DNA of 64,000 bases, taken from positions 90,600,888 through 90,664,887 of the forward strand of contig NW_024609846.1 of NCBI RefSeq assembly GCF_016920785.2. The letters run 5' to 3'. Under the pieces are notes generated by a model, which saw only the letters and a list, made by a program, of their open reading frames with translations, did not search any database and was not told the DNA's origin. Positions 1-10,910 of this stretch are shown piece after piece. The stretch's first letter is position 1; every line of letters starts with the position of its first letter. Made by a program: the position numbers and the translations under genes. This DNA comes from Ixodes scapularis. Lineage: Eukaryota > Arthropoda > Arachnida > Ixodida > Ixodidae.

Positions 1-685
1 TTTTATTCACTAAACACAACATTAAATATATCTACTGCAAGAGTGGACGAGTGTCTTTCCGAAACTGTTACATGCACAGGTAAGATTCATTTTGCTGATG
101 TGCACGCTTTCTCTTTGCTGCCTGAAATAACCGGATAGAAAGGACATCATCTGGTATGCCCGGCTCAGTCGCACTCGCTGGCATGATAGGATGTACTTTA
201 ACCCCGAGAGGGACCTCTCCATGCTGACTCGAATGGCCGTTAGGTAGTGCAAGAGCAATGACAGCAAGTGAATATAATTCGTGGGATGACAGCAATTGTT
301 GCATCATGGACCCGATGGACAATCATTTTATTACGCAATTCAGGACGAGCATTTTTAGACTGAGCTTCCGAAGCAGGGACAGCACGGTCTGCAACCTCAT
401 TTTTTTTTTCACAACTTTTCAGGCCTTGTGTACAATGTCGCTAGAAGCTGTAAATTTGAAAGAGTTATGTACAGCGAGCTGCAGCGTGTGTGCAACACAC
501 CTCATTCCTTGAAGAGGTCCCTTATCTGAAAAAGCAAAAGCCCCTCCCAATGCTTCAAGGTAGGAGGCTCCATCTGAGGCGCCACTGTACACACGCGCGT
601 CTCCGTCTGCCAACTCGGACAGGTCAGATCTCGCCGCGACAGGGCCAGCAGATTCTTTTGCTAAGAAAGCAACTGTTTTCAGCAT
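1..685 (-). pseudogene. Decayed hAT-family transposase fragment
   Basis: The minus-strand reading frame from 685 ends in a stretch like the hAT transposase core, with RCVAHTLQLAVHNSF (C-x-x-H-x-L-x-L) and then a Lys/Ala-rich segment. After a frameshift near 400-420 a second frame reads LNCVIK-stop-LSIGSMMQQLLSS. This resembles the hAT block DCxTRWNSxxxMxxRLL, with the expected Trp codon turned into TGA. The reading frame is broken by stops and shifts, so no protein can be made. The start and the far C-terminus (dimerisation region) are not visible, and the fragment may continue to the left of the window. The domain identification rests on motif spacing, not on a search. It lies inside what appears to be the last visible intron of the USP48-like gene. 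Confidence 0.55.
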
Positions 686-1205
686 ATTGGCTCTGTTGTC
701 TGTTGCGATACTGTTGGCCTGCTCTGGGGAGACGTAGTACCTTGAAGTTACCTAAAGAACTTTGTTTTTCAAACGTTCCACGGTGTGTCACTCGAACATC
801 TCTTTAATTGCCAGCGTTTAAAGGTGATTTTTTTCATTTTCGACATATTGGACATTCACGCCGGGTACTGCGCGTCCCAGGCTCGTGGCACTGTTCATTA
901 TCAGTGACACCAACCATGCCCTAAGGGATTTGAAGACCTTTCTTCTGGCAATTTCTGCGTTTTCTTCAGCACGGGATCGATAATTTTACGGAACCGAGTG
1001 TCACCCATCAAGCGAAACGGCTGGTCGTTTATGGTGATGAGCTCGACATACCATAAAATCCCGTAAGGACGCCTACCCAAAATGAAGAGATAAATGGTGA
1101 AAAACATGGGGTGGGCTATCTTAGGGGATGCCACAGCAAAACTTTATAAAAAATTAACGATAAGCGCCGGGGCACCCGCTACATCCCACGTAATGCAAGA
1201 ACTGA
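686..1205. other. Unassigned intronic DNA
   Basis: I see no recognisable gene, RNA or transposon end here. The region is ordinary mid-GC sequence with no long coherent reading frame. Confidence 0.4.
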
Positions 1206-1760
1206 TATCGCGGACACGGCAAATTCGCATTTCACGATGCGATAAACATGCGAGAATTCACTACGAACTCCTGTGTCACGGGAAAGGATACCGCAAGTGG
1301 CTGACGCAGCAGATTCACGTTTCACGGTGTGAAGGATTCGCGGAAACCCGCCGACAACTCGCATCTCACGGGAACGGATGCCGCAGATCGCAAATGCAGC
1401 AGATTCAAGTTTCATGGTGCAATGGCGCAAGATCCGCTACGATCTTGCCTGTCCTGGAAACCGATATCGCGCGAGCAGATCGCGGACAAAAACACGCGAA
1501 TACGCTACAAACTCGCATGTCACAGAAACAAATACCGCAGATCACGGACGCAACAGAATCGCATTTCACGATGCAATATACACGTGGTAACCACTTGCGC
1601 GTTCGATATCACGTACGCAGATCGCGGACAAAAAAATGGGAATACGCTACGAACTCGGGAACGAATACCAGAAATTGCGAACGCAGCAGATTTACATCTC
1701 ACATTGCAATATACATGCAGAAACAACTAGCGTGTTACGCGAGCCGATATCGCGCGCAGA
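1206..1760. repeat. Degenerate minisatellite, unit about 90-150 bp
   Basis: A module close to gCAGATTCaCgTTTCACGgTG recurs at about 1217, 1307, 1399, 1551 and 1684. Between occurrences are shared pieces such as AACTCGC, CACGGGAAC, CCGATATCGCG and GCAGATCGCGGAC. Copies are divergent and spacing is irregular (about 90, 92, 152 and 133 bp). The long open frames across this block in several phases follow from the repeat composition and are not treated as genes. Confidence 0.6.
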
Positions 1761-2226
1761 TCGCAGACAAAAACACGGGAACCCGGTATGAACTCGCTTC
1801 TCGGACACAGCGGTACCGCCGATCGTGCCGTTGATGCACATTCCCGTCGGACATTGTTGACGCCCAACGGGAGTTGGGGTGGGCGATGTTTCGGAATTTT
1901 TATGTTACAGATATTTAGCCAGAAAAATGGGATGGGCGATCTCTCAAGTCAGGGCGCCCTTACGGGATTTTACGGTATATGCGTCTATAACTTTGTTTCC
2001 AGTAATGTCCGACGTTACACCGGAGCCCCGTTGTACAACAGATGGCAATGTTGGCTGCTTGAACGGTGTTCTTGGCGACTGACTGTCAGCATGGCTGCTA
2101 CTGGTGAATGGCTCAGGAGTGCTGCTGCCCGACGGCTTCTGTACCAGAAGCGCATCATACGCTGCTTTGTGGCAACGCTTTTTTGTGGCCCTTGATGTTG
2201 GCAGCATGCTGTCTGAAGAGCCGCAG
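1761..2226. other. Unassigned DNA beside the minisatellite
   Basis: No domain could be recognised on either strand. A 102-codon minus-strand frame (2252-1944) is open, but its product resembles nothing I know, and it may be chance. Confidence 0.3.
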
Positions 2227-2313
2227 TCCACATTTGTCGATTTGGCATACAACTAGTTTTTGTCAGTTTGACACTGACAAAAACTAGTTGTATGCCAAAT
2301 CGACAAATGTGGA
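2227..2313. repeat. Perfect inverted repeat, 40-bp arms and 7-nt loop
   Basis: Bases 2227-2266 are the exact reverse complement of 2274-2313, separated by only TTTGACA. No mismatch is visible in the 40-bp arms. Such a compact perfect palindrome could be the joined ends of a foldback element, a recent templated inversion or a small-RNA hairpin. Nothing in the flanks distinguishes these. Confidence 0.85.
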
Positions 2314-2403
2314 TTCCAAATGTTTCCGCATTCGGTTCTTCTTTTATTTTATTTATTTAAAAATACTGCCAGCCGTGAGGCCAAAGCAGGAGTAACCAGA
2401 GAG

Positions 2404-3621
2404 CAGGGATGGGCAAAATACATGCAAATATGTATCGAAATACAAATACAAAATACTTCGTCAATAATGTATTTACTTACAAATCTAATTACATTTCCAA
2501 AAAAAGCATTTAAGTACAAGATACAATTACAACCAAATGTATTTGGTCTCCTCCAAATACTTTTCCAAATACATTCCTCAAAATTTGCGTCAGCGACTTC
2601 AGGGCACCTGCAACGGGTTTCCGGGTATCTCATTTTAATTTTACATCGCACACTCGGGAGTTAGTGTGCGAGGCTCTAGTAACGTAATAGAAATATAATC
2701 ACAAAAATTGTAATCAGCTTGGACGTAATAGGTGAAAAAAGTACAGAGCTTCAAGCAGCTTTTTTTGTCGATTACATTTTGGTATAGACCAACAAGCAAC
2801 CGAGACGACCAAGACGCGCAGCACTAGCTACAGAATTTTTTTTTGTTGCAACTCGCACCAGTTACGAAAATCTGGACGACTTGCGCATTTAGAATGTTCC
2901 AGGCAAAAATATGAATGGAAATCAGGCTGGAAAGCATCACAAGTTGTCACAGGCACTTATTTAGCCAGCCTGCCTGTGAACGTCGATTTCGTCACTATTC
3001 TTGCCCTGGACTAGCACCGCAATCACAAAGTCACTAAACGCTTGTGCTTGATTGATTGAGAGACACTGCATTCGGTGCAGAACCTGCTCTGGACAGTGCC
3101 TTTAATATAAAGCCGGAGGAGAAAAAAAAAGCCCTATGGCCGAATAAAGGATGGAGACTATACCTTACAACCACATGCATAAAAACAAGAATTGCAACTT
3201 TGACAATCACATTTTCCAAATACATTAGTATTTGGAAAATGTGATAGAGGCAAGTGCCGCGGTGAGCGACACGCGAACTGCCGCAGGACTGGTGTATGAA
3301 CAAGGAGGATAACCTCCTTGTGTATGAAGAGATGAAGAGTTTTGGTGGTTTGCTGTTGCCGTTGGCATTGAGATGAAGAAAGAGCAGCTTTGGACACGTT
3401 TTAGGGTGAGAAAAATGAATCGTGACAATAAGTTTGAGGAATGTATTTTCGCCCACAAAATTGTATTTAATTACAATTGTATTTGAAATACCCGCATTTT
3501 AGTATTTAAATACACACGTCAAATACATTATCCAATTTGTAATCAAATACAAATGCAAAATACACAAAGTATTTGAAATACATATTCCAAATACTTGTAT
3601 TTGAAATACTGCCCATCCCTG
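2404..3621. mobile_element. Non-autonomous hAT element (family 1, copy 1), 8-bp TSD
   Basis: The termini are inverted: CAGGGATGGGCA at the left and TGCCCATCCCTG at the right. The flanks carry an exact 8-bp target duplication CCAGAGAG (2396-2403 and 3622-3629). An 8-bp duplication with CAG ends is the hAT signature. The 1218-bp interior has many overlapping AAATAC/GTATTT motifs and an internal hairpin with 18-bp arms at about 3206-3245. No transposase frame is present. A second copy in the opposite relative orientation lies at 31445-32540. The element is inserted in the 3' UTR of the minus-strand LINE. Confidence 0.88.
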
Positions 3622-3676
3622 CCAGAGAGTATAATAGCACCCTCAAACACTTACAATCACACAGATTGGCATAGCA

Positions 3677-4416
3677 TCACACATAGAATAACAAAGAATC
3701 TATAAAATCAGAGACATTCACACTATTTACAGTTTGTTTGCAGGCAGTTCCAGTGATCAATGGATTTAACAAAGAAAGAGTTCTTAAAATGGTCTTTGCA
3801 AAAGTGATAAGGGGTAACATACTTGGTGTGTTGGGTTCTATCGCACAATGAAGGTTTTCGTAGCTTACATATTTGTGAATATTCATAACATGTTGACCAT
3901 GTAGCAAGTTAAAGAACAATTTCATCCAGCTCAACATTATTCTAGTGATAATAGGGAGGAGGTTTGCAGTGAATTTCAGTTGGGAGACGGACTCTGTAGA
4001 CATGTAGCGATGAAAAATGAAACAAACTGCTCTCCTTTAAATGCTTGAACTTTATAGATTTCTTCTTTTTTTTTTTTCATGAATGGCTTTTAGACTGGGT
4101 TTGCATATTTGAGTGTTGGTAAGATTAGTGCTTTATATGTAGTTAATTTTAGCTCTGGAGTAGCGAATGCTAATAGCCATCTGAGTGTCCATATTTTATT
4201 TCCTAATGCTTCATTGCAAACATTTTCTAAATGTGAATTAAAGTTTAGGTTTGATTTTAAAAGGACACCCACATATTTAAAATCCTGGACACTTTTTAAA
4301 TGCATACCCCCTATACTGTATTTGAATTGTGCTGGTATTGCTTTCCACATTACATTCATGTAAACATTTCTGTTTTTGTTGATTCCCATTTGCCAATCGT
4401 TGCACCAGCTAGTCAA
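3677..4416 (-). pseudogene. LINE reverse transcriptase, C-terminal part (broken)
   Basis: The frame 4416-4090 encodes a typical post-catalytic RT region, with WCNDWQMGINKNR, a FKYVGVLL block (the F-x-Y-L-G-V motif after YADD) and LKLTTYKALILPTLKYA (thumb). A separate frame, 4003-3677, supplies the remaining C-terminal tail with LLHGQHVMNIHKY. A stop or shift separates them. The family is known to drive target-primed reverse transcription, but this copy is inactive. Confidence 0.65.
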
Positions 4417-4465
4417 TTTATGTAAACGCTCATTTAATTTCTTCTGATCATCAGATGTTTATATT

Positions 4466-4885
4466 TTTAATGCGAAAGCATTAACTTTCACATGGAGTGA
4501 GCAGACGTCATCAGTTTGAAGCGCAAAAACGGCACCTTAAATCCTTTCTCCAAGTGAAGCCTGATCCCAGCTATGAAACCATGCGAAAAGCCTAGACAAC
4601 AGCACCTAGTTTCGTTGATCCCAAAAGAGCAGAGTAAAGCTGATGAATTTTTGGCTTCGATCCCAATGGCTGGCGCCAGTTGGTGAGGCTCCTATTGGCC
4701 GCTGCACGTCAGTTTCAACAACTGCTCACCTCATGGCACTGCGTGTTCGTCAGCGCGCCCAGGAGAGCACACACGCTGACCGGCGACGAAAAGTAGGCAG
4801 CAGATGAAATAAGGGAGCGGACGAGCGGCTTCCCTTGCTTTCGCATTCACAACTCATAAGAAGTGCTTAGGTGTACCTCCAGCCT
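4466..4885. mobile_element. MITE-like insertion with ATGCGAAAGCA ends
   Basis: The segment begins near 4470 with AATGCGAAAGCAT and carries the inverted form TTGCTTTCGCATT at about 4836-4849, followed by a conserved tail. The same tail, GCTTTCGCATTCACAACT-ATAAGAAGTGCTTAGG, recurs at about 16650-16690 and 58390-58425, so it is an interspersed repeat. It splits the LINE between its FADD remnant (about 4895) and the thumb region. No clear target duplication was found, so the outer boundaries are approximate. Confidence 0.55.
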
Positions 4886-4929
4886 CTTTAATTTATAATT
4901 GTATAATCAGCAAAATGTTTTGTTTTGAC

Positions 4930-5497
4930 TTATATTACAAATCCCCAACTCAAGTCCGAGATGTACAAAATGAACAGTACTGGCTTTAGGACAGATCCTT
5001 GAGGTACTCCTGGCATTACTGATAGGTCGTCTGATGTTACATTATTTAATTGGACAAACTGTTTTCTGCCAATAAGATAAGCTTCAAGCCATGTTAAAAT
5101 ATGAATCATTGTTAAGTGTATACTTGAGTTTACGAAGCAGCTTTGGATGTGACATGGAGTCAAAGGCCTTAGCAAAAATCCAAGAAAACAAGATCTACTT
5201 TCCCACTACTGCCAATACATAAACTGAAATCATGAGTCACCTCTATCGATTGCGTAACAGTACAGCACCCTCGTCTAAATATTGGTGACTTCCTATGAGG
5301 TCATTATTCTGAATGCATGTTATGTGTTTGGCAAGGACGTGTACAGGAATTTCACAACTGGTACTTGTAAGTGAAATTGGACAATCATTTTGCATATTTT
5401 TTACTTCTCCTGACTTTGGCATGGGAATTATTTTTCCCGATTTCCAGTCTCGTGGAAGCCTTGCACAACACAGTGATTTTTCATATACGGCTACCAA
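4930..5497 (-). pseudogene. LINE reverse transcriptase, fingers/palm part (broken)
   Basis: Frame 5497-5243 encodes LPRDWKSGKIIPMPKSGE, followed by a PISLTS block (RT motifs 1-2). Frame 5175-4930 encodes MPGVPQGSVLKPVLFILYISDL (the GVPQGSVLGPLLF-type motif 5; quoted here in part as GVPQGSVL). The catalytic Asp pair seems decayed to FADYTIIN near 4895-4925, right at the MITE junction. Stops between the frames make it a pseudogene. Upstream minus-strand sequence to about 6240 shows weaker LINE-like pieces, including a KNHPDLMEC block that resembles the GPDGVP motif. Confidence 0.65.
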
Positions 5498-6240
5498 GTA
5501 AAAAAGTACCGTTCAGCGTATATTTGTTTAAAAATATGTCTGGCACTCCATCAGGTCCGGGTGATTTTTTGACATTTAAGTTTAAAAGCAGATCAAATAT
5601 ACCTCTTTGATCAAAGCGTACATTGTCAATACCAGGAAGAGCTGACTTACAAAGTTCATAGCGGGTAATAATTCCGTTACCATGCGTAAAAGACCGACTG
5701 GAAATAATTCTTAAACAAAGTACACATTTTTCTTACATCTGTGACAATTTCTTCTTCAATATTCAGGCTGGAGATACCCTTTTTTTGGCAACAAGAATAA
5801 AATTTTGAAGTGCTACGTTAACATAGTTTTTTTGGGTTTTTCTGGCATCTAGTACGTCATTTTTAAACTGTTGGGACAGCACCTTTATTTCAGCATGCTG
5901 CTTGAGAGACCTTTCGTAACTGAGTCACTCTCTTCGTCGTTTTATGCAGTGTTTCAATTGCGTAATATTTCTAACAATTCATGGGTTTTGACATTTTCTT
6001 TTTCTAAATGGAACAAAGCTCTTTATTGCAGCCTGTGTAAGCATTTTAAAAGCAGCCCATGATTGCTGCTGTTGTAGCCTCTGAGAAAGCAAATTTCTCG
6101 CAGTCTATGTAATGTAAATCCAAAATGTCAAGAACGCTCTCATTATCAGCCCTAATAAAATCTCTGAATGTCGTCTTAACTCCCTCCATATTGAGATGGA
6201 GCCATCGGAGCCTGTACAAAAAGGTCGAAGGCATCCATTT

Positions 6241-6839
6241 TATTGGAGCTCATTTCAGCGAACGCCGGTTTAGAGACCCCCGTTTTATAAAGAAACCCAG
6301 TTTAGAGAAAATGCCCATAAGCCTCCTTTTAGTAAATTCGGCCGCTGCGAAGCAGGTACACGGGTGGACCAGGCAAGTTAACATTTTTGTAATGAGCTGC
6401 CGCAGAGTGGCGAACAGGGGGCCGGGTAGGTTAACACATGTTCCATTTTTAAGCAGTGTCCCCTTTTCGATAAATGACGTTTCTCTAGACTGAGGCTCCG
6501 CTTTCTTTATATTGAGCTTCGATAAAAAGTGCCCATTCCCTAAAACGTGCTCCGATGAAATGGCGTCGATGAACCTTAGTAAACTCGAATTTGATGCAGC
6601 GTTGTTTCCGCGACGGCTCCGTGCGTCATCCCGTCGGCGCGTGGCAGCGGCTTTTTGCCGGGTGCGTGGGCGATATGACTTCGAGTGGATCAGGCCGATT
6701 TTGTGACAGTCAGTAACAGTGGTTATTGGCCTTTGTCTTGGTAAAATATGCTTACAAAAATATTTCCATAAGTGGAAACACTTTGCTCTGCAGCGTTAAC
6801 TAAGCCTCTCAAAACTTTGGACGCAAAACGCATGGAATA
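6241..6839. other. Unassigned intronic DNA with a shared short repeat
   Basis: No gene is recognised. The phrase TTTTTGTAATGAGCTGCCGCA near 6388-6410 has relatives at about 33553 and 33620, so part of this stretch is a dispersed repeat of unknown type. Confidence 0.3.
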
Positions 6840-7290
6840 GTAGCACAAATGCATGCCCGCGATCCGTTTGGCAAAACGGTTCGGAACGGTTCTTTTGTTT
6901 TGCTCCAGTTCGGGCTCAGCTCCAAAATGGCGCAAACACTTCGGCTCGGGTTCTGTGTTGGTTCGGGCAAAATAAGCAGTTCAGTTCCGGTTCCGGTTAA
7001 ATTCCGGTTAGGGTTTGACACCCTGTTTTTCACGCAGATGATGCCGAGTTGGACACGCTCATTTCCTTTTTCTTAGTGACTGGGAGCAGTAAACTTTTTT
7101 TTGTGTTTGGTGCATATACAGACAGCCACAATCTAAGGTAGAATTAAGAGCCAACGTTAACCCATTTGTGCTTGGTGGAACCGGTGACCGAAACAATATT
7201 TCTCGTGCACGATTGAACTGGAACCAAACCGGAACAAAATGCAGAAATACTGAGCCCGAACCCAAATAATAACCGTACTGAGACCCTAAC
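6840..7290. repeat. hAT-like terminal sequences, GGTTCGG-rich
   Basis: The stretch is dense in CGGTTC, GGTTCGG and CCGGTTCCGG words. It contains a terminus-like edge GGTTTGACACCCTG at 7023 and a second one, CCGTACTGAGACCCT, near 7283. These resemble hAT ends of the CAGGGTxTCA type read from the right, one possibly inside the other. Matching left ends and target duplications were not found. Confidence 0.4.
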
Positions 7291-7394
7291 TAGATGTTCC
7301 CCTGGTGCTTTACTTCCTGCCCGTCACTGTTTCACCAAAGACAAAACTGACCACCAATCAGGAGGGTTTGCACTTTGCTCATGTTGGTTCTTAC

Positions 7395-7503
7395 CTCCTT
7401 TTGCTGAATTGCAGCAGAGCGAATGTGAGCTGCAGGTGACCAATCACCGAAGCAGGAGAGTTGGAGGCCGCGTTGCCGCCTTCTTCGGGCGGCGCCACAT
7501 CTC
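7395..7503 (-). CDS. USP48: USP48-like deubiquitinase, exon 5
   Basis: The 109-bp exon lies between an acceptor CTCGCGTTGCAG (ending 7504) and a donor AG|GTAAGA (7394-7393). It encodes residues about 137-172, including GHLQLTFALLQFSKR, which matches the conserved HLQxLFALLQxSxRR block of USP48. Its first two bases complete a Gly codon with the last base of exon 4, and it ends in phase 2. The following exon should start with the YxDP segment and the GQQQDAQEF box. I could not find it at lower coordinates, so intron 5 exceeds 7.3 kb and the gene leaves the window. Confidence 0.85.
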
Positions 7504-7929
7504 CTGCAACGCGAGAAAGTGCCTTGAAACACGCCGCAGCAACAAAACTCGCATCTCCTAACAGGGCATCTTGCAGGGTGGATAACCTGGATTTAGGATA
7601 CTCGGTAACTCTATGTTGCAGTTGTACCGTTAGCCTAGACACATCGCTTCTGCCATTCCAAGGTCTGAGAATCGAGAGGTCACTTATAACAAAGCGGTCC
7701 AAGTTATATAAATGTGTTCCATGGTGTTCTTGCAGCCCAAATTAAACTACCTCATTACGGGTGGATAAACAGAATATTGTGCATTGTGCTGGAGGAGAAA
7801 GTCGATTCCCAGTGGAACCACCTCTCCAGCATTCAATCCAGATCCCCCTTCGACTTTTAAAGCTTTTCCTTGAAACAGCAGATAGCCCCCGCAACTAAGA
7901 CGGTGTCATCAGTTGCTTCTTAAACTGAC
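7504..7929 (-). other. Intron 4 of the USP48-like gene, with a possible retropepsin fragment
   Basis: This 426-bp intron is bounded by GTCAGT and GTTGCAG. On the minus strand at about 7894-7745 an open stretch reads VPLGIDFLLQHNAQYSVYP, resembling the C-terminal LGxDFLxxH part of LTR-retrotransposon aspartic proteases. It has no DSGA-type active site in view. It is probably a retroelement scrap, and the identification is weak. Confidence 0.4.
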
Positions 7930-8023
7930 CGTTGGGTGCGTGGTGCTTCTCCTTTTCTTGAGGGTCATGAAGGGGGTCCCACATGTATAAGGCTTGCCGG
8001 AATACCGGGTTGTGGTACCACAC
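7930..8023 (-). CDS. USP48: USP48-like deubiquitinase, exon 4
   Basis: The 94-bp exon follows a strong polypyrimidine acceptor (TTTTTTTCTTTCAAG, ending 8024) and ends at a GTCAGT donor (7929). It encodes VWYHNPVFRQALYMWDP and then an Asp/Glu/Lys/His-rich loop. In USP48 the segment VWxxNxxxRQALY directly follows the catalytic Cys box, and here it joins exon 3 in phase 0. The exon ends in phase 1 and pairs with exon 5. The donor is less canonical than GTRAGT, but the phase match supports it. Confidence 0.87.
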
Positions 8024-9739
8024 CTTGAAAGAAAAAAAGGAAAAAAGATTGACAGCTATATTTAAACACATGAATCAAACCATCACAATGAAGAATTCCA
8101 ATGTATGAGAAATTCTGGGTTTCCATCATGTTTTTTCTTTTATTGGCACATCAATTAATTGTGCGACGTCACGGCATCAAGTCTGGTGACAAGCGACGTC
8201 ACATCACATGACAGTATCACAAGATGTGGCATTGCACGATATGGTTATGTGACGTAATGACATAAAATTGGAGTGTCACGTGGCATCATGTTACAGCCCA
8301 ACTTGACTCCCAGTGTCAATAGATCCAATAATGTTGTTGACACCTTGATGTCATGAGGCACCACAATTTTGTAACGTGAGTGACGTGACTCACATTACCC
8401 GACATATGTTAGAATGCAATTCTGCATTAAAAAGTATCAGCGCTTGCAACCCCAGCTACTGTAAACCAACTCATGCATACGAAGAGACCAGTGCGTCTCT
8501 AGTGACGCCGCACATGTACGATGGGTTGTGGACAAGAAGCGTGACATCCCCCATCAACAAACTACTGGGATGTGATACTGTTGGCCTATTCGTCTTTGCG
8601 TTGAAATCGTTGATTCTGCAACGTCCCATCAATGTCTGACCATTTGAGTGGCCATAGCGAAATAGGAGAGCCTCATTACACCACTAAACTTCACAAGAAT
8701 GGTATGACATATGGTGGTTTCCACTGCAGGGATGCCACAGAATGGATGCTAGAGCCCGATTCACAACATGTGATTCCAATCACAAATTTCAGTTGCGATA
8801 TCGCTCATGGTGCAAAAAAGCATAAATGAAACCTGCGGTGCTTGACATTGCAAATAAAAATCGCAAGTAGAATAGACCTGTGCGCATAACAAGTCGGTGA
8901 TTGCCACCCAACAGACACCCTTCAATTTTACGAGTCTTTGGAGGCCTACAGTTACTTCGTATCGCATTAACTGTGTGGAGAACATACTGACCATCACCAT
9001 GATCGTGTAAATGCGAAGATGCTGAGAAAATAGTCCGGGTGGTTTGGATGTTTTGATGGAGTTACCACGTTCAAGTTGCAAGAATACAACTAAAACTTGC
9101 GAAAACAAGTCTCAGTGAATTCACTCACACCAAAGTGCTTTCCGCACAAGCGATCATGGCCCAACGACATCCAGTTTTAATGTAAAATACATTCCTGGTC
9201 TACCTCCTTTCCCTCCACAAATGAGTAACGAAAAATTTTTGTTATGCTTGACCTTCAGCCTAAATTTACAGAAAAATGTTTCCACTAAATTTTGCAGGAA
9301 AGTTTACCAAGAATGGAATATATGTACCATCGGGGAAAAATAAAATATGAATAGAGGAGCGCGTGGCTCTCGGTACAGGCTGCGCCACCTGGAAGTGAGA
9401 CTAGGGGCAAGGGCATGTCGCCTCTTCCGATGTGTATACATCCCTCCCTCGGTGCTTCCCAAGCTTCGGTATTGCACCTCTTGGTGCGCTGAAAGCTATT
9501 ACCACCATCGTTGCTCGCTCGATGCGTGCGGCGCGAGAAAGCTTGCCGCTAGTAGCAGCTTGCACACGCACTGACCGAGTGTGCCCACAAGCCAAAAGAA
9601 GGAAATGCTGCAGGAGCGCTCGGCCAGCACGGGTGCAAGCTGCTACTATAGTTAGTTACAGGATAAGAAAAGTATTCAAGGGAAAGGAGGTCTGGGGAGA
9701 AGGAAGCAAGCTTCCGATAAAGTTCCACACCAATGTCTC
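8024..9739. other. Left part of intron 3, unassigned
   Basis: Part of the 3.6-kb intron 3 (8024-11614). The stretch 8150-8400 is rich in TGACGTCA/GTGACATCAC-type words, and no complete element was delimited. The 9347-9746 open frames show no known domain. Nothing else is recognised. Confidence 0.4.
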
Positions 9740-10830
9740 TTATTAAAGATTTTGCGTTTAAACGTTGACCCTCAAGTTTGTAACTGGATTCGTAACTTCT
9801 TGTAAAACTGACAACAATTTGTTCATGCTAATAAGCACTCTCCGCGTGATCCCCGGTTGCTTCTAGAGTGCCCCAAAGCACTGTTCTCGGTCCTTTACTT
9901 TTTCTTAATTTATATAAACGACCTGCCCGCTAATATCCCATCTAACATATGCTTATTCGCAGACGATTGCGTTGTTTATCGTCCTATAAATAAAAGCACT
10001 GACATTCACGCCCTGCAGTCTGATCTTCACCATATTGAGGCCTGGTGTGCTAAATGGCTAATGTCTTTGAATGCTAACAAAAAAATTCCTTGTTTCTTTT
10101 TATCGCAGGTAATTTTACCCATCTCCTATCTATGTCATTTGTGGTTCACTCATATGCCCAGTACGTTCATATAAATGCCTAGGCATTACCTTTTCAAGCG
10201 ATTTAACTTGGCCATCTTACATGACGAACATAGGTAATGACGAAAATCGCGTCCTTGGCTTTCTACTTCGCAACCTACACTTAGCTCCTCCATTGGTAAA
10301 ACTACTATCTTTCCTCTCATTAGTCCGACCCAAACCAGAATACGCATCTGCTGTTTGGGACCCACATCAATCTAATCTTACTAAAACACTCGAATCCGTG
10401 CCAAATCGCGCAGAAAGATTCATCTACTCAGACTACTCTTATCATACCAGTGTCACTGCACTTAAATCTCAAGCTAATCTTCTTAACCTCGAATCATAGC
10501 GCAAAATTTTCAGGCTCGGCCTTTTGCACAAGTTTAATCACTCATCACTTGGCAGCTCTGTTATCGCACCCGCTCACCGCGTTTCATGTTGCATCAGTCA
10601 TCAGGAAGCTGTCTGTCCCCCCTATGCTCGCTGCACCCTGCATCTTTTTTTATTTTTCTGCCAGACAGCAAAGGACTGGAACGATTTGCCCACCGACGCC
10701 GTGCTCAACTCCAACACCGCCCGTTTAAAGGCATTCATTGAAGAAATTTTGTTTTGATGTTTTGTACTACCCTCATGTAATACCCCTTATTTGGGGCATT
10801 TTAGGTTCAATAAATATATAAATCTTTTGC
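9740..10830 (+). mobile_element. 5'-truncated CR1/Jockey-like LINE inside intron 3 (RT C-terminal half and 3' tail)
   Basis: Plus-strand frames encode LIYINDLPANIPSN, then the catalytic box ICLFADDCVVY (about 9945-9985), then thumb-like VRPKPEYASAVWDPHQ. The typical LINE end TAKDWNDLPTDAVLNSNT follows. Several stops and frame changes (about 10174, 10499) make it inactive. The 3' end is a TTCAATAAATATATAAATC tail (10808-10827). It has no RNase H. It was probably inserted in the intron antisense to the host gene. Confidence 0.8.
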
Positions 10831-10910
10831 CCACACTCCAGACCGGAAGTGCATCCTAAGCACCCCCGTCACGGAACGACGTAACAGAGATGAGTTGGCG
10901 CATATATGTA

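Larger units (their letters stand above)
2336..6240 (-). mobile_element. Dead 5'-truncated non-LTR retrotransposon (CR1/Jockey-like), interrupted twice
   Basis: Minus-strand RT blocks appear in order from about 6240 down to 3677. The 3' UTR continues to an A/T-rich tail of ATAAA-type repeats at 2336-2365. Two later insertions split the element: an hAT element at 2404-3621 in the 3' UTR (8-bp target duplication CCAGAGAG) and a MITE at about 4466-4885 just after the remains of the catalytic FADD box. Many stops and frameshifts show it is old. No endonuclease or gag part is seen, and no RNase H domain is recognisable. The clade assignment is tentative. Confidence 0.7.

Noticed and set aside
1094..1834. 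246-codon plus-strand frame
   Set aside because: It runs through the degenerate minisatellite in one of several open phases and shows no domain.
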